Shown here piece after piece: positions 1-11,237 of a DNA stretch of 64,000 nt. Under the pieces are notes generated by a model. That model ran no database searches. It saw nothing but the letters and a program-made list of their open reading frames with translations, and had not been told where the DNA came from. Location: assembly GCA_003550325.1 (NCBI GenBank), contig QKWP01000035.1:324658-388657 (forward strand), written 5' to 3'. The position numbers and the translations under genes were made by a program. This DNA is from Gigaspora rosea. Its lineage: Eukaryota > Glomeromycota > Glomeromycetes > Diversisporales > Gigasporaceae. Position 1 is the first letter of the stretch. Every line of letters starts with the position of its first letter.

Positions 1-300
1 GAGCTTCAAACATACTTGTCAATTCTGGAAATTCCCAAATACGATCCAAAAAACCCACTTTATGAAAAACATAACCCTTTGAAGTGGTGGAATGAACATA
101 AAAGCACATTACCTCTCCTTGCAGAACAAGCACAAATCTTTTTGGGCATAACTGCGACTTCAGTGCCTTCTGAGAGATTATTCTCTGATGCAGGTAATAC
201 TATAACAGACAAGCGCAACCATTTAAATCCTGATACAGTTCACGATCTATTATTTTTAAAAGAAAATTTGAAAGTTATTAATGTATATTCCAGATTGTAA
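1..300 (+). CDS. hAT transposase, C-terminal fragment (cut by window edge)
   Basis: The frame is open from base 1 (ELQTYLSILEIPKYD...) to a TAA at 298-300, so this is the 3' end of a longer gene. The translation is the hAT C-terminal dimerisation region: a WW motif (PLKWWNEHK), then SVPSERLFSDAGN, then a KRNHLNPDTV segment and a hydrophobic FLKENL tail. In hAT enzymes the Glu of the SER(L/T)FS motif is the third catalytic acid, and it is present. No frameshift is visible. It resembles the hAT C-terminus at 56.8-57.4 kb but is clearly diverged from it. Whether the full gene is intact cannot be seen. Confidence 0.88.
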   Translation, partial: ELQTYLSILEIPKYDPKNPLYEKHNPLKWWNEHKSTLPLLAEQAQIFLGITATSVPSERLFSDAGNTITDKRNHLNPDTVHDLLFLKENLKVINVYSRL

Positions 301-330
301 ATAAAAACTTAAATAAAAACTATTAATAAG

Positions 331-390
331 TACTGCCGGAAAAAAACCTTTAAATCTTATATAAGATTTATAGGTTTTTTCCCGGCAGTA
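331..390. repeat. 60-bp near-perfect palindrome
   Basis: TACTGCCGG at the left pairs with CCGGCAGTA at the right, with AAAAAACCT/AGGTTTTTT and AAATCTTA/TAAGATTT inside. The arms are nearly 30 bp around a central TATA. It lies 30 bp after the hAT stop. It may be a minimal inverted-repeat element or a hairpin in the 3' transcript. Confidence 0.8.
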
Positions 391-881
391 CCTAAACACA
401 TAGCTGTTAAAGTATTAAGTGCGATTTAGTATTTTGTTTGCAAATTTTACTCGTAAAAAAAACTTGCAACTTTTTGCAATTTTTTATCTTATAAATTGTA
501 TCAATTTGTAAAGAAATAAAATTAAAAATAGATCTTGAAATAATATGTATCACTACCAACCAATTATTATTATCTTTTTTATTTGACCAATCAGGATAGT
601 AGATCTGATTATAGTCGATCATAGTTGACTAAGCTAATTTTTAAATATTGACTTAGTTGAGTCGATAAATTTGGATCAACTATAAACACTAAAAAACTGA
701 ACATAAGCTCACTAAACAAAAAAAAAACAACCATATGCTCACTAAAAAAAGAAAGAAAAAAAAACAAAGTTCAAAATCTCTTAAGCCTATTTAATAAACA
801 AGCTACCAAGGATCATAAATATATATACCACAAATTGTGCCAAAAAACTTAAAAAAAAAACCTCCTGTTTTGCACAATTTT
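391..881. other. AT-rich sequence, nothing recognised
   Basis: Short open frames here are low in complexity and have no recognisable domain. Confidence 0.5.
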
Positions 882-1036
882 TACCTCTCTCTCCCTTTTA
901 CCTCTCTCTCCCTTTTACACTCTCTCCCTTTTACCTCTCTCTTCCTTTTACTCCTCTCTCTCTTTTACCTCTTTTTTCCTTTTACCCCTTTTTTCCTTTT
1001 ACTCTTCTCTCTCTTTTACTCCTTTTTCCTTTTTAT
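882..1036. repeat. Polypyrimidine microsatellite
   Basis: About 150 bp of degenerate (CTCTCTCCCTTTTAC)n with complete C+T strand asymmetry. The open frame across it (Leu/Ser/Phe-rich) is a by-product of the repeat. Confidence 0.85.
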
Positions 1037-1608
1037 CTGCCGGATTACTATTGTAGCCCAGATTTTTTATTAGCATATTTTAAATATAACTTTATAAAAA
1101 TTACCCATTAGCATTCTTTAAAATATACCTATTTTGCTATTTAGTGGGTTTTAAATATAACCTTTTTTTCAATACTTATTTTTCAAATATAACCTTTTTT
1201 AAAAACAGCCCTCCATTAGCTATTTTTCAACTATAACCTCACATAGATTATTCGAGGTCCTGTTACAGGCTTATTGTATTTAAATTAGATATTAAAATTT
1301 TATTTCTTTTTAAACTATAATTTTTTTAATTTAGTTAGCTCTTTTTATAATTCTTGAAATATTTAATAAAAATTAACCAAATAATATTCTAGTTAATTTG
1401 GTAAAGTATGTAATTTTTAGTATAATATAATATAATAGATTCAAGAATATACATTTTAATAATTAAGTTATTTGGAAAATATAATTATCTTAGTGTTCCA
1501 AAACAAAAATTGATTAGTTGATAAGTTGCCAACTAATCAATAATAATCTTATTAAACAATTAATTGATTGTTAATGATTAATTAATTAGTAATACTATTT
1601 GCAAATTA

Positions 1609-1832
1609 TGGATTGGGCTAGGCTTGTTGGGCCAGGCTTGGGTTGGGCCAGGCTTGGGTTGGGCGGGCTTGGGTTGGGCCAGGCTTGGGTTGGGTTGGGC
1701 TGGGCTAAGCTTAGGCTGGGCTTGGGCTTATATTTCAAACCCATAATGAATTGGGCTGGGCTTGGGCCAGGTTTATAATTCTATAAGCCAGGATTGGGTT
1801 TAGATAAACCCGGCCCAATCCAGCCCATTGAG
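1609..1832. repeat. GGGCTTGGGTT-rich block
   Basis: Repeated GGGTTGGGC and GGCTTGGG words on the left are mirrored by CCCGGCCCAATCC on the right, so the block is partly self-complementary. It is a sharp island of G+C in AT-rich DNA. It resembles the motif-packed interiors of the hAT-like elements elsewhere in the window, but no target duplication was found. Confidence 0.6.
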
Positions 1833-2010
1833 AACCCTACTGCTATGTTACCAATATCGATCTACTTCCCATTATCTTATCTATATGAAACTATATACTA
1901 CCGATATGTATTGGCTATTTGGCGGATCTATGATAGAATAATAGGTATATATTAAGAAACTTGTTTTCTATTATGTATCTAGTATATACTTGTTATTCAT
2001 CAATTTAATC

Positions 2011-2453
2011 TAGTGATACAAATCGATGAAAAATCTTCAATCGATTAGTTGATAGATTATTTTATCAAATTAATTGATTAATCGATTTTATTTAACTAAT
2101 CGATTAGTTGGTCAATCGATTAATTGATTAGTTGGCTAATCAATTAATCAATTAGTTGATTAGTTGAATAAACGAAACTTGGTAAAATACTTGTAAGGTA
2201 GCAACTGAAATAGCTGAGTTAATATTCTTATATGATTAGTTAATTAATCGACCAATCGACTAGTTTATTAATTGACCAATTGACTAGTCGATAAATTGAT
2301 CAATCAACTAGTCGATTAATTGGCCCATTGACTAGTTGATTAATCAATTAGTCGGCTAATCGATTAATCAACTAAGTTGGGTCTATAAAATTCAAATTGA
2401 TTAGTTGTTAACTTAAACTAATTAATTAATTCGATTTTTGATTTGTATCACTA
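2011..2453. mobile_element. hAT-like MITE, TSD ATTTAATC
   Basis: The ends are TAGTGATACAAATC and its inverse GATTTGTATCACTA. They are flanked by perfect 8-bp direct repeats ATTTAATC (2003-2010 and 2454-2461). An 8-bp duplication and TAGTG-type termini are hAT hallmarks. The interior is a degenerate array of ATTAGTTGATTAATCGACT words in both orientations and has no coding frame. A related block lies at about 1500-1600. Confidence 0.9.
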
Positions 2454-2464
2454 ATTTAATCTAT

Positions 2465-2955
2465 GTTAGCCAAAAAAACTGTCTTTGCACTTCTAAGTAA
2501 ACTTGTTAAAAGGATTGAAAGAATTAAAATCTTAATTTTTAGATTATTTGGTCAAGAACTTGTGGAGTTATAGTTGATTTTCTTTGTGAAAACATTCATT
2601 AAAATTTTTTTAAATATATGATATTCATTATGTTATTTTGTATTTGTTAGTTAAAGGAAACTGCCTTTATGCTCTAAATAAACTTGTAAAGGGAATCAAA
2701 AAGGGATAGAATTTTAATTTTTAGATTATTTGATCAAGAACTCACAGAGTTATAATTTATTTTCTTTGTAAAATCATTTATCAAAATTTTTTTCTAAATA
2801 AGTATTTTTGTTATATCATTTTGGTTCTGTTAGCCAAAGAAAACTGTCTTTGTGCTTTTAAATAAACTTGTAAAAAGAATTAAAAATAGTTAGAATTTCA
2901 ATTTTTAGATTATTTGGTCAAGAACTCATAGAGTTATAGTAGAACCTGGACATTT
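2465..2955. repeat. About 180-bp tandem repeat, three copies
   Basis: Units share GTTAGCCAAAGAAAACTG, a TTTGTGCTTCTAAATAAACT segment, TTGGTCAAGAACTCA and AAAACATTCATTAAAA in the same order. Units start near 2465, 2641 and 2821. More copies lie at 4915-5187 and 5580-5705, so the array was split by later insertions. Confidence 0.75.
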
Positions 2956-3419
2956 TTTATATAGATCATAACTAAATTTTGGCCAATTTTGATCTAATTT
3001 GTTAAAAATGACAAAACTATATTTACTTAAATAACTTTTGATTCAGTAATCGGAATTAAATGAACTTTTTTTATTAGATGCGCTCACTAAGAGCTTTATT
3101 TTAAAAAAAAGTTCATTCAAATTGGAACACTGGATGCCAAAATAATAGCCAAAAACTGTTTATTTGCTTTTTAAATTTCAAAGGTTTTTGCTAAAATGTG
3201 TAACATATGACCTTTATACTAGATGTCTGGGGTCCTGTTATAGTTAATTTCATTTCAAAAACATTCATTAAAAGTTTTTTTAAACATAAATCTGTTTATT
3301 ATATTGGTTTGGATATATTATAGTTCATATCACTTATAGTCATTGTTATAGAATAGTTTTGGTAGAAATTATTTGAAAAATTGAAAATTAATAAGAAAAT
3401 TTTGTAATAACTATATTTA

Positions 3420-3701
3420 GGGATCCGTTAAAGCCAGTTCCATCACGTGACTAACAGCCAATCAAATTGTAAATTTTGATCATCACAGATCAGCCCGACA
3501 AGACAAAAACAAAGAAAAAAGTAAAAAACACCAAAAATACAAGAAACAAGTGTCTAAACCTGTCTTGGAGCATTAATAGAAGATGTCGGAAAGGCAATTT
3601 TACCTATAAGACATCCTAAACCAAACTCCTAACTAACCCTTACCCTAATTTTAATTAAATAATAAAAAAACATATAAAGGCATCTGGCTTTAATGGTCCC
3701 C
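3420..3701. mobile_element. hAT-like MITE (family GGG..AAAGCC), TSD TATATTTA
   Basis: The left end is GGGATCCGTTAAAGCCAG and the right end inverted is GGGGACCATTAAAGCCAG. Perfect 8-bp direct repeats TATATTTA flank it (3412-3419, 3702-3709). The interior has CACGTGA, CCAATCA, TTTTGATCA and GATCAGCC words and then a CCTAAACC...TTACCCTAA segment. A second copy with the same layout and length is at 16819-17102. Confidence 0.9.
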
Positions 3702-3729
3702 TATATTTAGTAATTGTAATATGCAAACT

Positions 3730-3850
3730 GATACACAATGACATATAGTGATGCATAGCAATGTATAATAATGCATAGTGATGCATAGTGATGACTTAGT
3801 GATGTATAACAATGCATAGCGACACATAGTAATGCTTAGTAACACTTTAG
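3730..3850. repeat. 11-bp minisatellite (AATGCATAGTG)
   Basis: About ten degenerate copies of AATGCATAGTG/AATGTATAGCG lie just beyond the right target duplication of the preceding element. Confidence 0.8.
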
Positions 3851-4256
3851 CGACATTTAACTCAATAGATATATAAACTCGCTATATTTTTCTTAGTTTT
3901 AGATAGATTCAGACATTGTATTTTATATTTATCTTTATATTTACTTATTCTTATTTACTATTATTAATAAACTTTTGTGATTTCTAAGGAACAAACATCT
4001 TGGAATAGCCCTCTTGTTAAATTAATAAACTGTCTATTATTTATTATTGTATCTTACCGAACTGCTATAGAAAAGTATATAGTTTTCTATAAATGTAAAG
4101 GAAACTATACTTTTCTCTTGCACACTGCTTCACACCCAAAAGAAAGGAATTTCAGAAGCCATATAATTGTTACTTTATCAGATTTAAAAGAGGCATCTGG
4201 TACTATAATATCATCAAAAAAAATTTATATAAATTCAAATAGCATTTTGTTTTTTA

Positions 4257-4422
4257 GGGGCGTGCCATTTATCACGTGATATATTTTACTTAGTAGCCAT
4301 TACCATCCATGTATGGTGTGATCACTTTATCTTATTCTGATTAATTAATATAATATATAGATGTGATCACCATCTCTGACCATGTATCCATGGTAAAAAC
4401 CATGTGATAAATGGCATGCTCC
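4257..4422. mobile_element. PIF/Harbinger-like MITE, TSD TTA
   Basis: The left end GGGGCGTGCCATTTATCAC matches the inverted right end GGAGCATGCCATTTATCAC. TTA flanks both sides. The interior is itself partly palindromic (TGTGATCAC...GTGATCAC). A second copy is at 21629-21792. Confidence 0.85.
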
Positions 4423-4541
4423 TTAAGTAATATTAAAAATATGAACTATAAAAATAGTTATTTTTTTTTGTAATTTGTTATTTTGTAAAGTATTAAAGGT
4501 TAAAGTTAATTAATTTCTCAAATTTTAGAATAAGGGTTTTG

Positions 4542-4804
4542 TAATATAGTGCACCTGCACTGCAGTGCACTCCTTTTATATTTTTCAAAACTTTACTAGA
4601 GTAACCCCTGTTGTGTTTTTAACAAAAAATAATCCTCTCGCAATTCTGTACTAATTTTAATCCAACTTTAACACTAATTTTAATTTTGATTTTAACTCTG
4701 ATCTTAACACTAATTCTAGCTCTGACCCTAACCCTAACCCTAACTTTAATCATTATTTATATTTGATACTATAAAGTACACTGCAGTGCAGAGTGCACTA
4801 TTTA
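4542..4804. mobile_element. TIR element with CCCTAA cassette
   Basis: The ends share ATAGTGCAC...CTGCACTGCAGTG as inverted repeats (TAATATAGTGCACC / TAAATAGTGCACTC). The interior has TTCAAAACTTTACTAG, CTAACAAAAAAT-like and CAATTCTGTA words, followed by three CCCTAA units at 4729-4746. No clear target duplication was found. Confidence 0.75.
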
Positions 4805-4914
4805 CTAATTCTCTTAAAATAATATGAAAATTTTTTAAATGATATGAATTTTTAATCAATAATAAACAAGATATATAACCAAATCTGATAAAAATTTTAG
4901 AATGATTTATATTT

Positions 4915-5187
4915 TTTAATGAGCATAGAGAAGGGTTAGAATTTTAATTTTTAGACTATTTGGTCAAGAACTCACAAAGTTAATAGTCAATTTTATTTCA
5001 AAATGTTCATCAAAAATTTTTTTAAACTTAAGTTTGTTACATTGTTTTGAATATATTAGTTAAAGAAAATTACTTTTGTACTTCTAAGTAAACTTGTAGA
5101 GGAGATTAAAAAGGGTTAAAATATCAATTTTTTTTAAATTATTTGGTCAAGAATTTACAGAGCTAAGCTAATTTTTTTTGCAAAAAA
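4915..5187. repeat. Further copies of the 180-bp repeat
   Basis: GGTCAAGAACTCACAAAGTT and TTAGTTAAAGAAAATTAC match the array at 2465-2955. The region is separated from that array by the elements at 3.4-4.8 kb. Confidence 0.65.
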
Positions 5188-5195
5188 ATTTTTTT

Positions 5196-5569
5196 GGATT
5201 AATTAATTTGTAATCGTGGTTACTGTAACCTATCCCAACAAACCAATTAAATTCTAAGATCAGGTGTAACATTACACATTTGAAAAAGTCAAAATAAATG
5301 GCCATTTGGCCAAAAATTGCTTCTAAATCAAAATTTCACATATGAAACTACCTTTCGGTTTCTAACAAAAAAAATTTCTTGCTAAATTTTAATATAACTA
5401 AGCCCTTTCTAACCCAAAAGCCTTATACCAAGCCTTACTCTAACCCTAACCTTAATCGCACAGTTTTATTTTTATAGAAAATTTGGTTTGATAGTCACAT
5501 TACACCTGATCTTAGTATTTACGGTTATAAAATTTGTTCTGTAATCTACGGTTACAAATCAATTAATTC
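5196..5569. mobile_element. TIR element with CCCTAA cassette, 9-bp flanks
   Basis: The left end GGATTAATTAATTTGTAA matches the inverted right end GAATTAATTGATTTGTAA. A second inner inverted pair is GATCAGGTGTAA...TTACACCTGATC. AATTTTTTT flanks both sides, but this is low-complexity and weak as a target duplication. The interior holds CTAACAAAAAAA and CTAACCCTAACC. Confidence 0.75.
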
Positions 5570-5694
5570 AATTTTTTTTAATAATTTAATATATCGTTTT
5601 GGATATAATAGTTAAAATAAATAGCTTTTGTACTTTTAAATAAACTTGTATATAGAATTGAGAAAAATTAGAACTTTAATTTTTATTCTAGTCA

Positions 5695-6640
5695 AAAAAC
5701 ATGTCCAACTGAGTGCAATTACTTATAGATTAAATAAATTAACTCACCCAATTTTATATATAAAATTATACAAAAAATATCTAAATTGAATTTATTTAAA
5801 AGTATATATATAAAAGTCTCTTTAAATTTTAAATATATATTCTTTGGTATTTAATACTCTTTTGTTTAAAGTTTTAGTTCTTAATTTTAAGCAAAGGGAT
5901 AGGAATCTTCCACAAAGTTGATCAATTTTTTACTATGTTCTTTAAGTTAAATAAATAACTTATTCTATATAATAATATAATTGGTTAAAATAATCTTTTA
6001 AAAATATGAAAATGCTATTAAATAAAGGCTTCTTGTGCCCTAATTGATAGTTGAAGAGAAGGTTCTTCTAATTTTAGGAACCCAAATATTTGAAATCAAA
6101 GAAGAAAATATAAGGATTTGCAAATTCACTATTACACAAAATATTATACTTTGTATAATAGTGAATTTGCAGATCTTTATATTCTTTTCATTAACCCTAA
6201 GTATTTTGGGTTTCACCAAACCAATTTTGATAATTTAACTACTATTAGAATCAGAAAAACCTTCTCTTTAACTTTAAATTAGAGCACAAGAAGCATTTAC
6301 TTAATAGTATCTTTCATATTTTTAAAAGATTATTTTAACTAATCATATTATTATATAGGATAAGTTACTTATTTGACTTAAAGAACATAGATTAACTTTA
6401 GTAGAAGATTCACATCCCTCTGCTTTCAGTTAAGAACCAAAACTTTAAAAAAAAGAGTATTAAATATCAAAAAATATATATATAAAATTTAAAGAAACTT
6501 TTATATATATGCTTTTAAATAAATTTAATTTAAATAATTTTTTTGTATAATTTTATATATAAAATTGGATAAGTCAACTCATTTGATTTATAAATAACTA
6601 CATTTTAAGCTATTATATATGAACATGTTCCTTAACTAAT
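5695..6640. repeat. Long imperfect palindrome, about 0.9 kb
   Basis: The left arm descends through TTATATATAAAATTATAC, AGTCTCTTTAAATTT, GAGAAGGTTCTTCTAA and TTTGCAAATTCACTATTA. The right arm mirrors these in inverted order around a centre near 6152. Arms are about 450 bp with scattered mismatches, so they could fold into a long hairpin. No transposase frame is inside. It could be an old foldback element or an inverted duplication. Confidence 0.85.
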
Positions 6641-6828
6641 ACTGTTTTATTAAGAACTTGTAAAGCTATAAATTTATTAGCAAAAAATATAATAAAAAAT
6701 TATTAAAATTTGATTGGTCAATTATATTAGAATAATTCAAAAGAAAATCTGGAATTATCTGATTAATGATTATTACTAAATAAGGTGCAATTATTATAAT
6801 TCAAATTTGGTAAAATTCCTAACTATAA

Positions 6829-6976
6829 GGGGAGTAACAAAAATCAGGTGATTTTTTAGGGGGGGGAGGTAAAAAAAGTTGAAATTATATATAAGAACCT
6901 GACTATTTATATATTAAGGAAGAGGGAGGAGGGTAGGCCTCTGATAAAAAAAATCAGGTGATTAATGACACTGCCC
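6829..6976. mobile_element. PIF-like MITE, TSD TAA
   Basis: GGGGAGTAACAAAAATCA at the left and inverted GGGCAGTGTCATTAATCA at the right are flanked by TAA. Both ends continue into a CACCTGATTTTTT-like stretch. The interior is purine-rich. Confidence 0.7.
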
Positions 6977-7121
6977 TAATGCACTAAATAAATTTATTAA
7001 GCATTTAAAAATATATTAAATTGGTAGAATATTTTATTTTGGTTTTTTTAATCAAAAATCTAAAATTATATATTTATTCTTTAAATTTTAAGTAAAATAA
7101 AAAATAATTTTGCTAATTAAA

Positions 7122-7309
7122 TGTATTTTTAGGTTCTGAACAAGTTTACTTAGTATATAAAGTTAGAATTAATTAATTAAAATTTGCGAATTATAAGATT
7201 TTATAAAATTTTATTAATAAAATTTTATAAAATCTTATAATTCATAAAATTTTGCTAATTAATTCTAACTTATTGCACTAAGTGAACTTGTTCAGACCAA
7301 AAAATACAT
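7122..7309. mobile_element. Palindromic MITE (family TTCTGAACAAG), copy 1
   Basis: Arms of about 90 bp: GTTCTGAACAAGTTTACTTA at the left mirrors AAGTGAACTTGTTCAGACC at the right, and the centre is AAAATTTTATTAATAAAATT. Copies are at 63608-63760 and from 63916 to the window end. Confidence 0.85.
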
Positions 7310-7497
7310 ACTGTATAAATTTATTTAGCTCAAACTAGTTTGCAAACTTCTAAGTCTGATCTGAAGTCTAAAAGTAAAATTTAGTCTAAATTTGGTCCAA
7401 CTATATTATATTTGATTTTACAATATATAATTATAAATTTTTAATGCACAGACTTATACTAATTCCAGTTCCTAGTGAATAACCAAAATTTAAGGAG

Positions 7498-7601
7498 CAT
7501 AAATATATAAATTTTATTTGCTCTTCCTTATAAAAAATTTTAACTTGCTCTAATAAATCTAAAATAGAACTTTTCAAAAATCTATTTTGGTAGTATTACT
7601 A
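7498..7601. mobile_element. Truncated copy of the 239-bp hAT-like MITE
   Basis: It matches the distal half of the elements at 50795, 51538 and 32089 (ATTTTATTTGCTCTTCCTTA ... GGTAGTATTACTA). The half carrying GAGGACGAAA is missing. Confidence 0.7.
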
Positions 7602-7619
7602 GTGCTATGTATAGTTATT

Positions 7620-7860
7620 TCTTTGTGTTTTGCTATTGCTTTGTATATTGTCATTTCTTGCTTAATTTGAGTGCGCCATGTATTATCATTTCTTGGTATT
7701 TTGCTGTTGCTTTAGAAGCATTATATATAGTTTTTTTTTTATATTTTGTGATTGCTTTGTATATTGTTATTTCTTAGTTGCTTTGAATACACCATGTATT
7801 ATTATTTTTTTGTATTTGCTATTGTTTTGCTAGTATACTAATGTGTACTAGTGTTTTTGT
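7620..7860. repeat. About 110-bp degenerate tandem repeat, two copies
   Basis: TTGCTTTGTATATTGT, ATTTCTTGCTTAATTTGA and CACCATGTATTAT recur in order. AT-rich and non-coding. Confidence 0.55.
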
Positions 7861-8639
7861 TAGTGGTTAGACTAGAGGTTTAATTGGGTATTTGGGTATT
7901 TTTTGTTCTTTTTAGAATGTAAATTTTTTTTATATTAAATATAATAATATAAAAAAAAATTTATACAGTATAAGGCCATACAAAATTGATCAATTGGTTT
8001 TCATAACCCAGCCAGGTCAAAATTTGAAACTTCTAAAACTTTTTTTTATATGTTTTACTAACCAGGTGGAATTTCAAAAAAAATTTTACAAAGTTTTATA
8101 AAATTTTATATAAGAAATTTAAAAAAAAAGCTAGCCGGCTGGGTCAATTAAAAAGTTTCGTGTTATAAAAACCAAGCAATTAAATTTGTATAGCCTAATA
8201 TTATATAAAAATAATTAGAAATTTTGTTATTTCTGTAATCAAATTTGATTAGTTGATCACAGGGTGCATGACCATGTGAGTATGTAAAAAACTTAAACTC
8301 TAAAATATATAATTATATATTTTTTAGATACTAAATTTATTTTTAAAAAAATAAAATAAATTTTTTTAATAAAATTTTTAAATAAATTTATTTAAAAAAA
8401 TATTACTACTAGGGTAATTTTTTATCAAAATAATAAAAGTAAAATAAAATTGTTTAAAATTGTTCTATATATAATACAGCTTTTAGCTATAAAAATAGAG
8501 TTCTAAAAGTATAAAAAATAAATTTAGGCTATCAGAACTATATATACTACTAATATCCTATAAAATTAGGTATAGTGCAGGAATCTTTAAATCAGCAACT
8601 GAAAACTAATAATTCTTTAAACTTTTATAAAAAATAAAA
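7861..8639. other. AT-rich intergenic sequence
   Basis: No gene seen. It includes an inverted pair around AACCAGCCAGGTCAAAATTT (near 8008) and AGCTAGCCGGCTGGGTCAAT (near 8132), so it may be a degraded foldback element. Confidence 0.45.
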
Positions 8640-9302
8640 ATTATAATTAAAAGAAAAAATCTTTTTATAAAAATATACAAACAAACAACCAAAACAAAAC
8701 TATAGAGTTTATTTTTTAATATAGCAAAATTTTATGATATTATTTTCTTTTAAAGTTACTAATAAAATCAAAATTTGGCTGCATATATATAAAAAACATA
8801 CCAAAATTTTAAAAATATAATAAAATTTAAAAAAACATAACAAAATTTTAAAAATATAATAAAATTTAAAAAAAACATAACAAAATTTTAAAATATTAGC
8901 CAATTAAAATTTAGTATTTGTTTTCAAATTTGGTTACCTTTAAACATCTTTAAAAAAAGTTGTTGGTTTAAAGATTTTTGCACTATATTTTTATAGTTTA
9001 TATTTTAATATCACTTAAATTAAAAAACAAGATACTATTTAAATTTATATAAATTTTTTTGATAACTACAGTGCTTTTATAAAAAAAATAAAAATAATAA
9101 TTAAAAGAAAAAAATCTTTCTATAAAAATATACAAACAAGCAGAACAAAACTATAGTGTTTATTTTTTTAATATAGCAAATTTTATAATATTGTTTCCTT
9201 TTAAAGTTACTAATAAATCAAAATTTGACCACATATATATAAAAAATGTAACAAAATTTTAAAAATATAATAAAATATAAAAAAATATAACCATATTTAA
9301 AT
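8640..9302. repeat. About 430-bp AT-rich direct duplication, second copy interrupted
   Basis: The segment from 8640 (AAAAAATCTTTTTATAAAAA ... ACATAACAAAATTTTAAA) recurs from 9095. The end of the second copy, including ATTAGCCAATTAAAATTTAG and GTTGTTGGTTTAA, is displaced to 10393-10500. The element at 9303-10392 therefore entered the second copy. Confidence 0.75.
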
Positions 9303-10392
9303 GCACAACTCTTCCAATGATCACTTTTACTAGATTTTCCCACATACAAAAAACAAAATTTTGCAAGAGTTGTATGAAGAAGCAATACAAAATAACGGTT
9401 TTTATAAAGGTTAACCAAGGGTTTATAGTTTATTGCCTTTGGGGATTTCTATATATATTTGGTATGCAAACCAAAAGTGTTATTATACAAGATAACTGGC
9501 AAAAGGTGGGGCCTTTGTATACAAAATTTTGGAAAAAGAAGTCTTTTGTTAACGAAGTTTTTTGTTTAGAGCTTAATAGAGAACAGCAACTAAGTTTTTC
9601 ACTATACTCCTTGAAAAATCTAAAGGATATGAACCAAACTCTACCACCACATTTTCACTTTTTTCGAGGTTTTTTAGAGTATATTTTTGCTAATGTAAAA
9701 GTGGGAAATCCAGCTTACCCTCTCCAAAAGATCGGTATTGTTTACAATTCCGAATTGGAAACAAATGTTACGAGAAATCATGTTTAGCCACGTGTAGGCC
9801 AAGGACTGGCATTGCTTTTTGGAGGTCCTTCTAGAAAATTCTTGCAGGGTTAACTCTACCCCGAAGACAATGATAAATATAATATGGACTAAATTTAGAG
9901 TAGTGCTAAATTTAAGAGTATTATGTAATTTTTAAACAATATAGTATTCCTTTTCAATTTTACTTTCTTTTTTTTTTGTTTTCTCTATCTTTTCTTTTTT
10001 TTGTTTTGTCTGTTTTGGTTTACGTTTAGGTGTTGTAGGTTTTTTCCCCTTTTTTTTTATCTTTTTTTTCTTTCGTATACTTTGTTGTTCTTGGTGATAT
10101 GGATATAAATACTCCTTATTTTAGAAGCTAGATAGGGCAGATTAAGAAAAGTTAGTAATCTTGATAGATTAACAACTTTCCAATCAGTAAACTGGAGACG
10201 GGCTTCCAGAAAGTTGGCAGCCCCTCTAGAGAGATAAATAGTTGTTGCAATAATCGCGAATAGGTACTTTGGTAACCAGATGAGTCTTTATTATTAAAAT
10301 TAGAGGATTATAGACAGAAATATCTATAGGTGTAAATTCATCACATTCAATATATAATAAAAGCAGGATTATTAACAGAAAAATAAATATAT
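9303..10392 (+). mobile_element. Retroelement-like insertion, copy 1
   Basis: It splits a duplicated AT-rich repeat, which gives approximate boundaries. It is collinear with 60183-61464: a CACAACTCTT...TGATC start, the block CAGCTTACCCTCTCCAAAAG, then a TTTTCTTT-rich middle. The other copy has a poly(A) tail and a target duplication, so this is probably an older member of the same family. Its 3' end is AT-rich and has no clear poly(A). Confidence 0.6.
9317..9787 (+). CDS. Unidentified 156-residue open frame inside a retroelement-like repeat
   Basis: An open frame lies inside the repeat, and the equivalent frame in the copy at 60.2 kb is broken into two pieces that share KVGN(P/S)AYPLQKIG. 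The AT content is lower than in the flanks. I recognise no domain and no reverse-transcriptase motif. The start is arbitrary. It could be the remnant of an element-encoded or captured protein, or just a non-coding repeat that happens to be open. It should not be treated as a confirmed gene. Confidence 0.25.
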   Translation: MITFTRFSHIQKTKFCKSCMKKQYKITVFIKVNQGFIVYCLWGFLYIFGMQTKSVIIQDNWQKVGPLYTKFWKKKSFVNEVFCLELNREQQLSFSLYSLKNLKDMNQTLPPHFHFFRGFLEYIFANVKVGNPAYPLQKIGIVYNSELETNVTRNHV

Positions 10393-10619
10393 ATATATAA
10401 CAAAATTTTAAGATATTAGCCAATTAAAATTTAGTATTTGTTTTCAAATTTGATCATCTTTAAAACAAGTTGTTGGTTTAAGGATTTTTGTACTGTAGTA
10501 ATATAAAAGATCAGAAAGTTTAAATAGACGATTTTTTAATAAATTGCAGATATAACTTTTAGTATGAAACCTTTAGGTGAACTTAGCATTGTTTCTGAAC
10601 AGTATTTATAAATATAAAT

Positions 10620-10880
10620 ATCTGAGTAATATCTATTTATAGACAAACATAGATAGTCTATATCTATGAACATGATATGGAATAAATATTTTATAAATTT
10701 ATTATATCACTATTATATCTATAAACAGTTTATGTTTATGTTTATAAGCATAGATAGTCCATAAACATAAATATGGACATGGAACTTTATAGTTTTATTA
10801 TATCTATAAACAGTTTATGTTCATGTTTATAGATATCTGTGAACATGTTCATATTCATAGATAGTTTATAAATGTGTTTA
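10620..10880. repeat. Minisatellite of ATAAACAGTTTATGTTCATG words
   Basis: Degenerate copies of ATAAACAGTTTATGTTTATG and ATAGATAGTCTATA, each locally self-complementary, make a hairpin-prone array. Confidence 0.7.
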
Positions 10881-11092
10881 TATTCAAAAATAACAACTAG
10901 GTGGACTATTTAATTAAGTAACCAAAAGTTGCATATATAGCTAGTTGTACTTTTATTTATATAAAACTTCCAAGAATAACTAATAAAATCCTATAAGCAC
11001 TTTGAAACAAAAAAAAAATTATCACATATTGTAATATTGCGAAAGTTGTAAATCTACCACTTCAAAAAAACTAATTTTGTATTTTACATTTT

Positions 11093-11210
11093 TCAAAACA
11101 TCCTAATTCTGGTCAAATTCACAGATCATCTTGGTCTGGTAGATTAGTTTTAAACCCAATCTACCAGGGCCAAATAATTTGTGAATTTGACCAGAATTAG
11201 GTTGTTTTGA
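11093..11210. repeat. Palindrome with about 45-bp arms
   Basis: TCAAAACATCCTAATTCTGG and GTCAAATTCACAGAT at the left mirror ATTTGTGAATTTGACCAGAA and TAGGTTGTTTTGA at the right. GGTCTGGTAGATTAG/CCAATCTACCAGGGCC sits in the centre. Confidence 0.85.
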
Positions 11211-11237
11211 AATATCACTTGAACTTTAAAGGCTAAG

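Noticed and set aside
837..1073. 78-codon Leu/Ser/Phe-rich frame as a membrane protein
   Set aside because: It is the translation of a polypyrimidine microsatellite.
1609..1832. Complete hAT-like MITE
   Set aside because: The motif-packed interior fits, but the ends do not match well and no target duplication was found, so it is listed only as a repeat.
4729..4746. Telomere or subtelomere
   Set aside because: Only three CCCTAA units inside a short TIR element. Similar short runs occur in several elements through the window.
8709..8903. 64-codon Phe/Tyr/Cys-rich frame
   Set aside because: Translation of an AT-rich tandem repeat.
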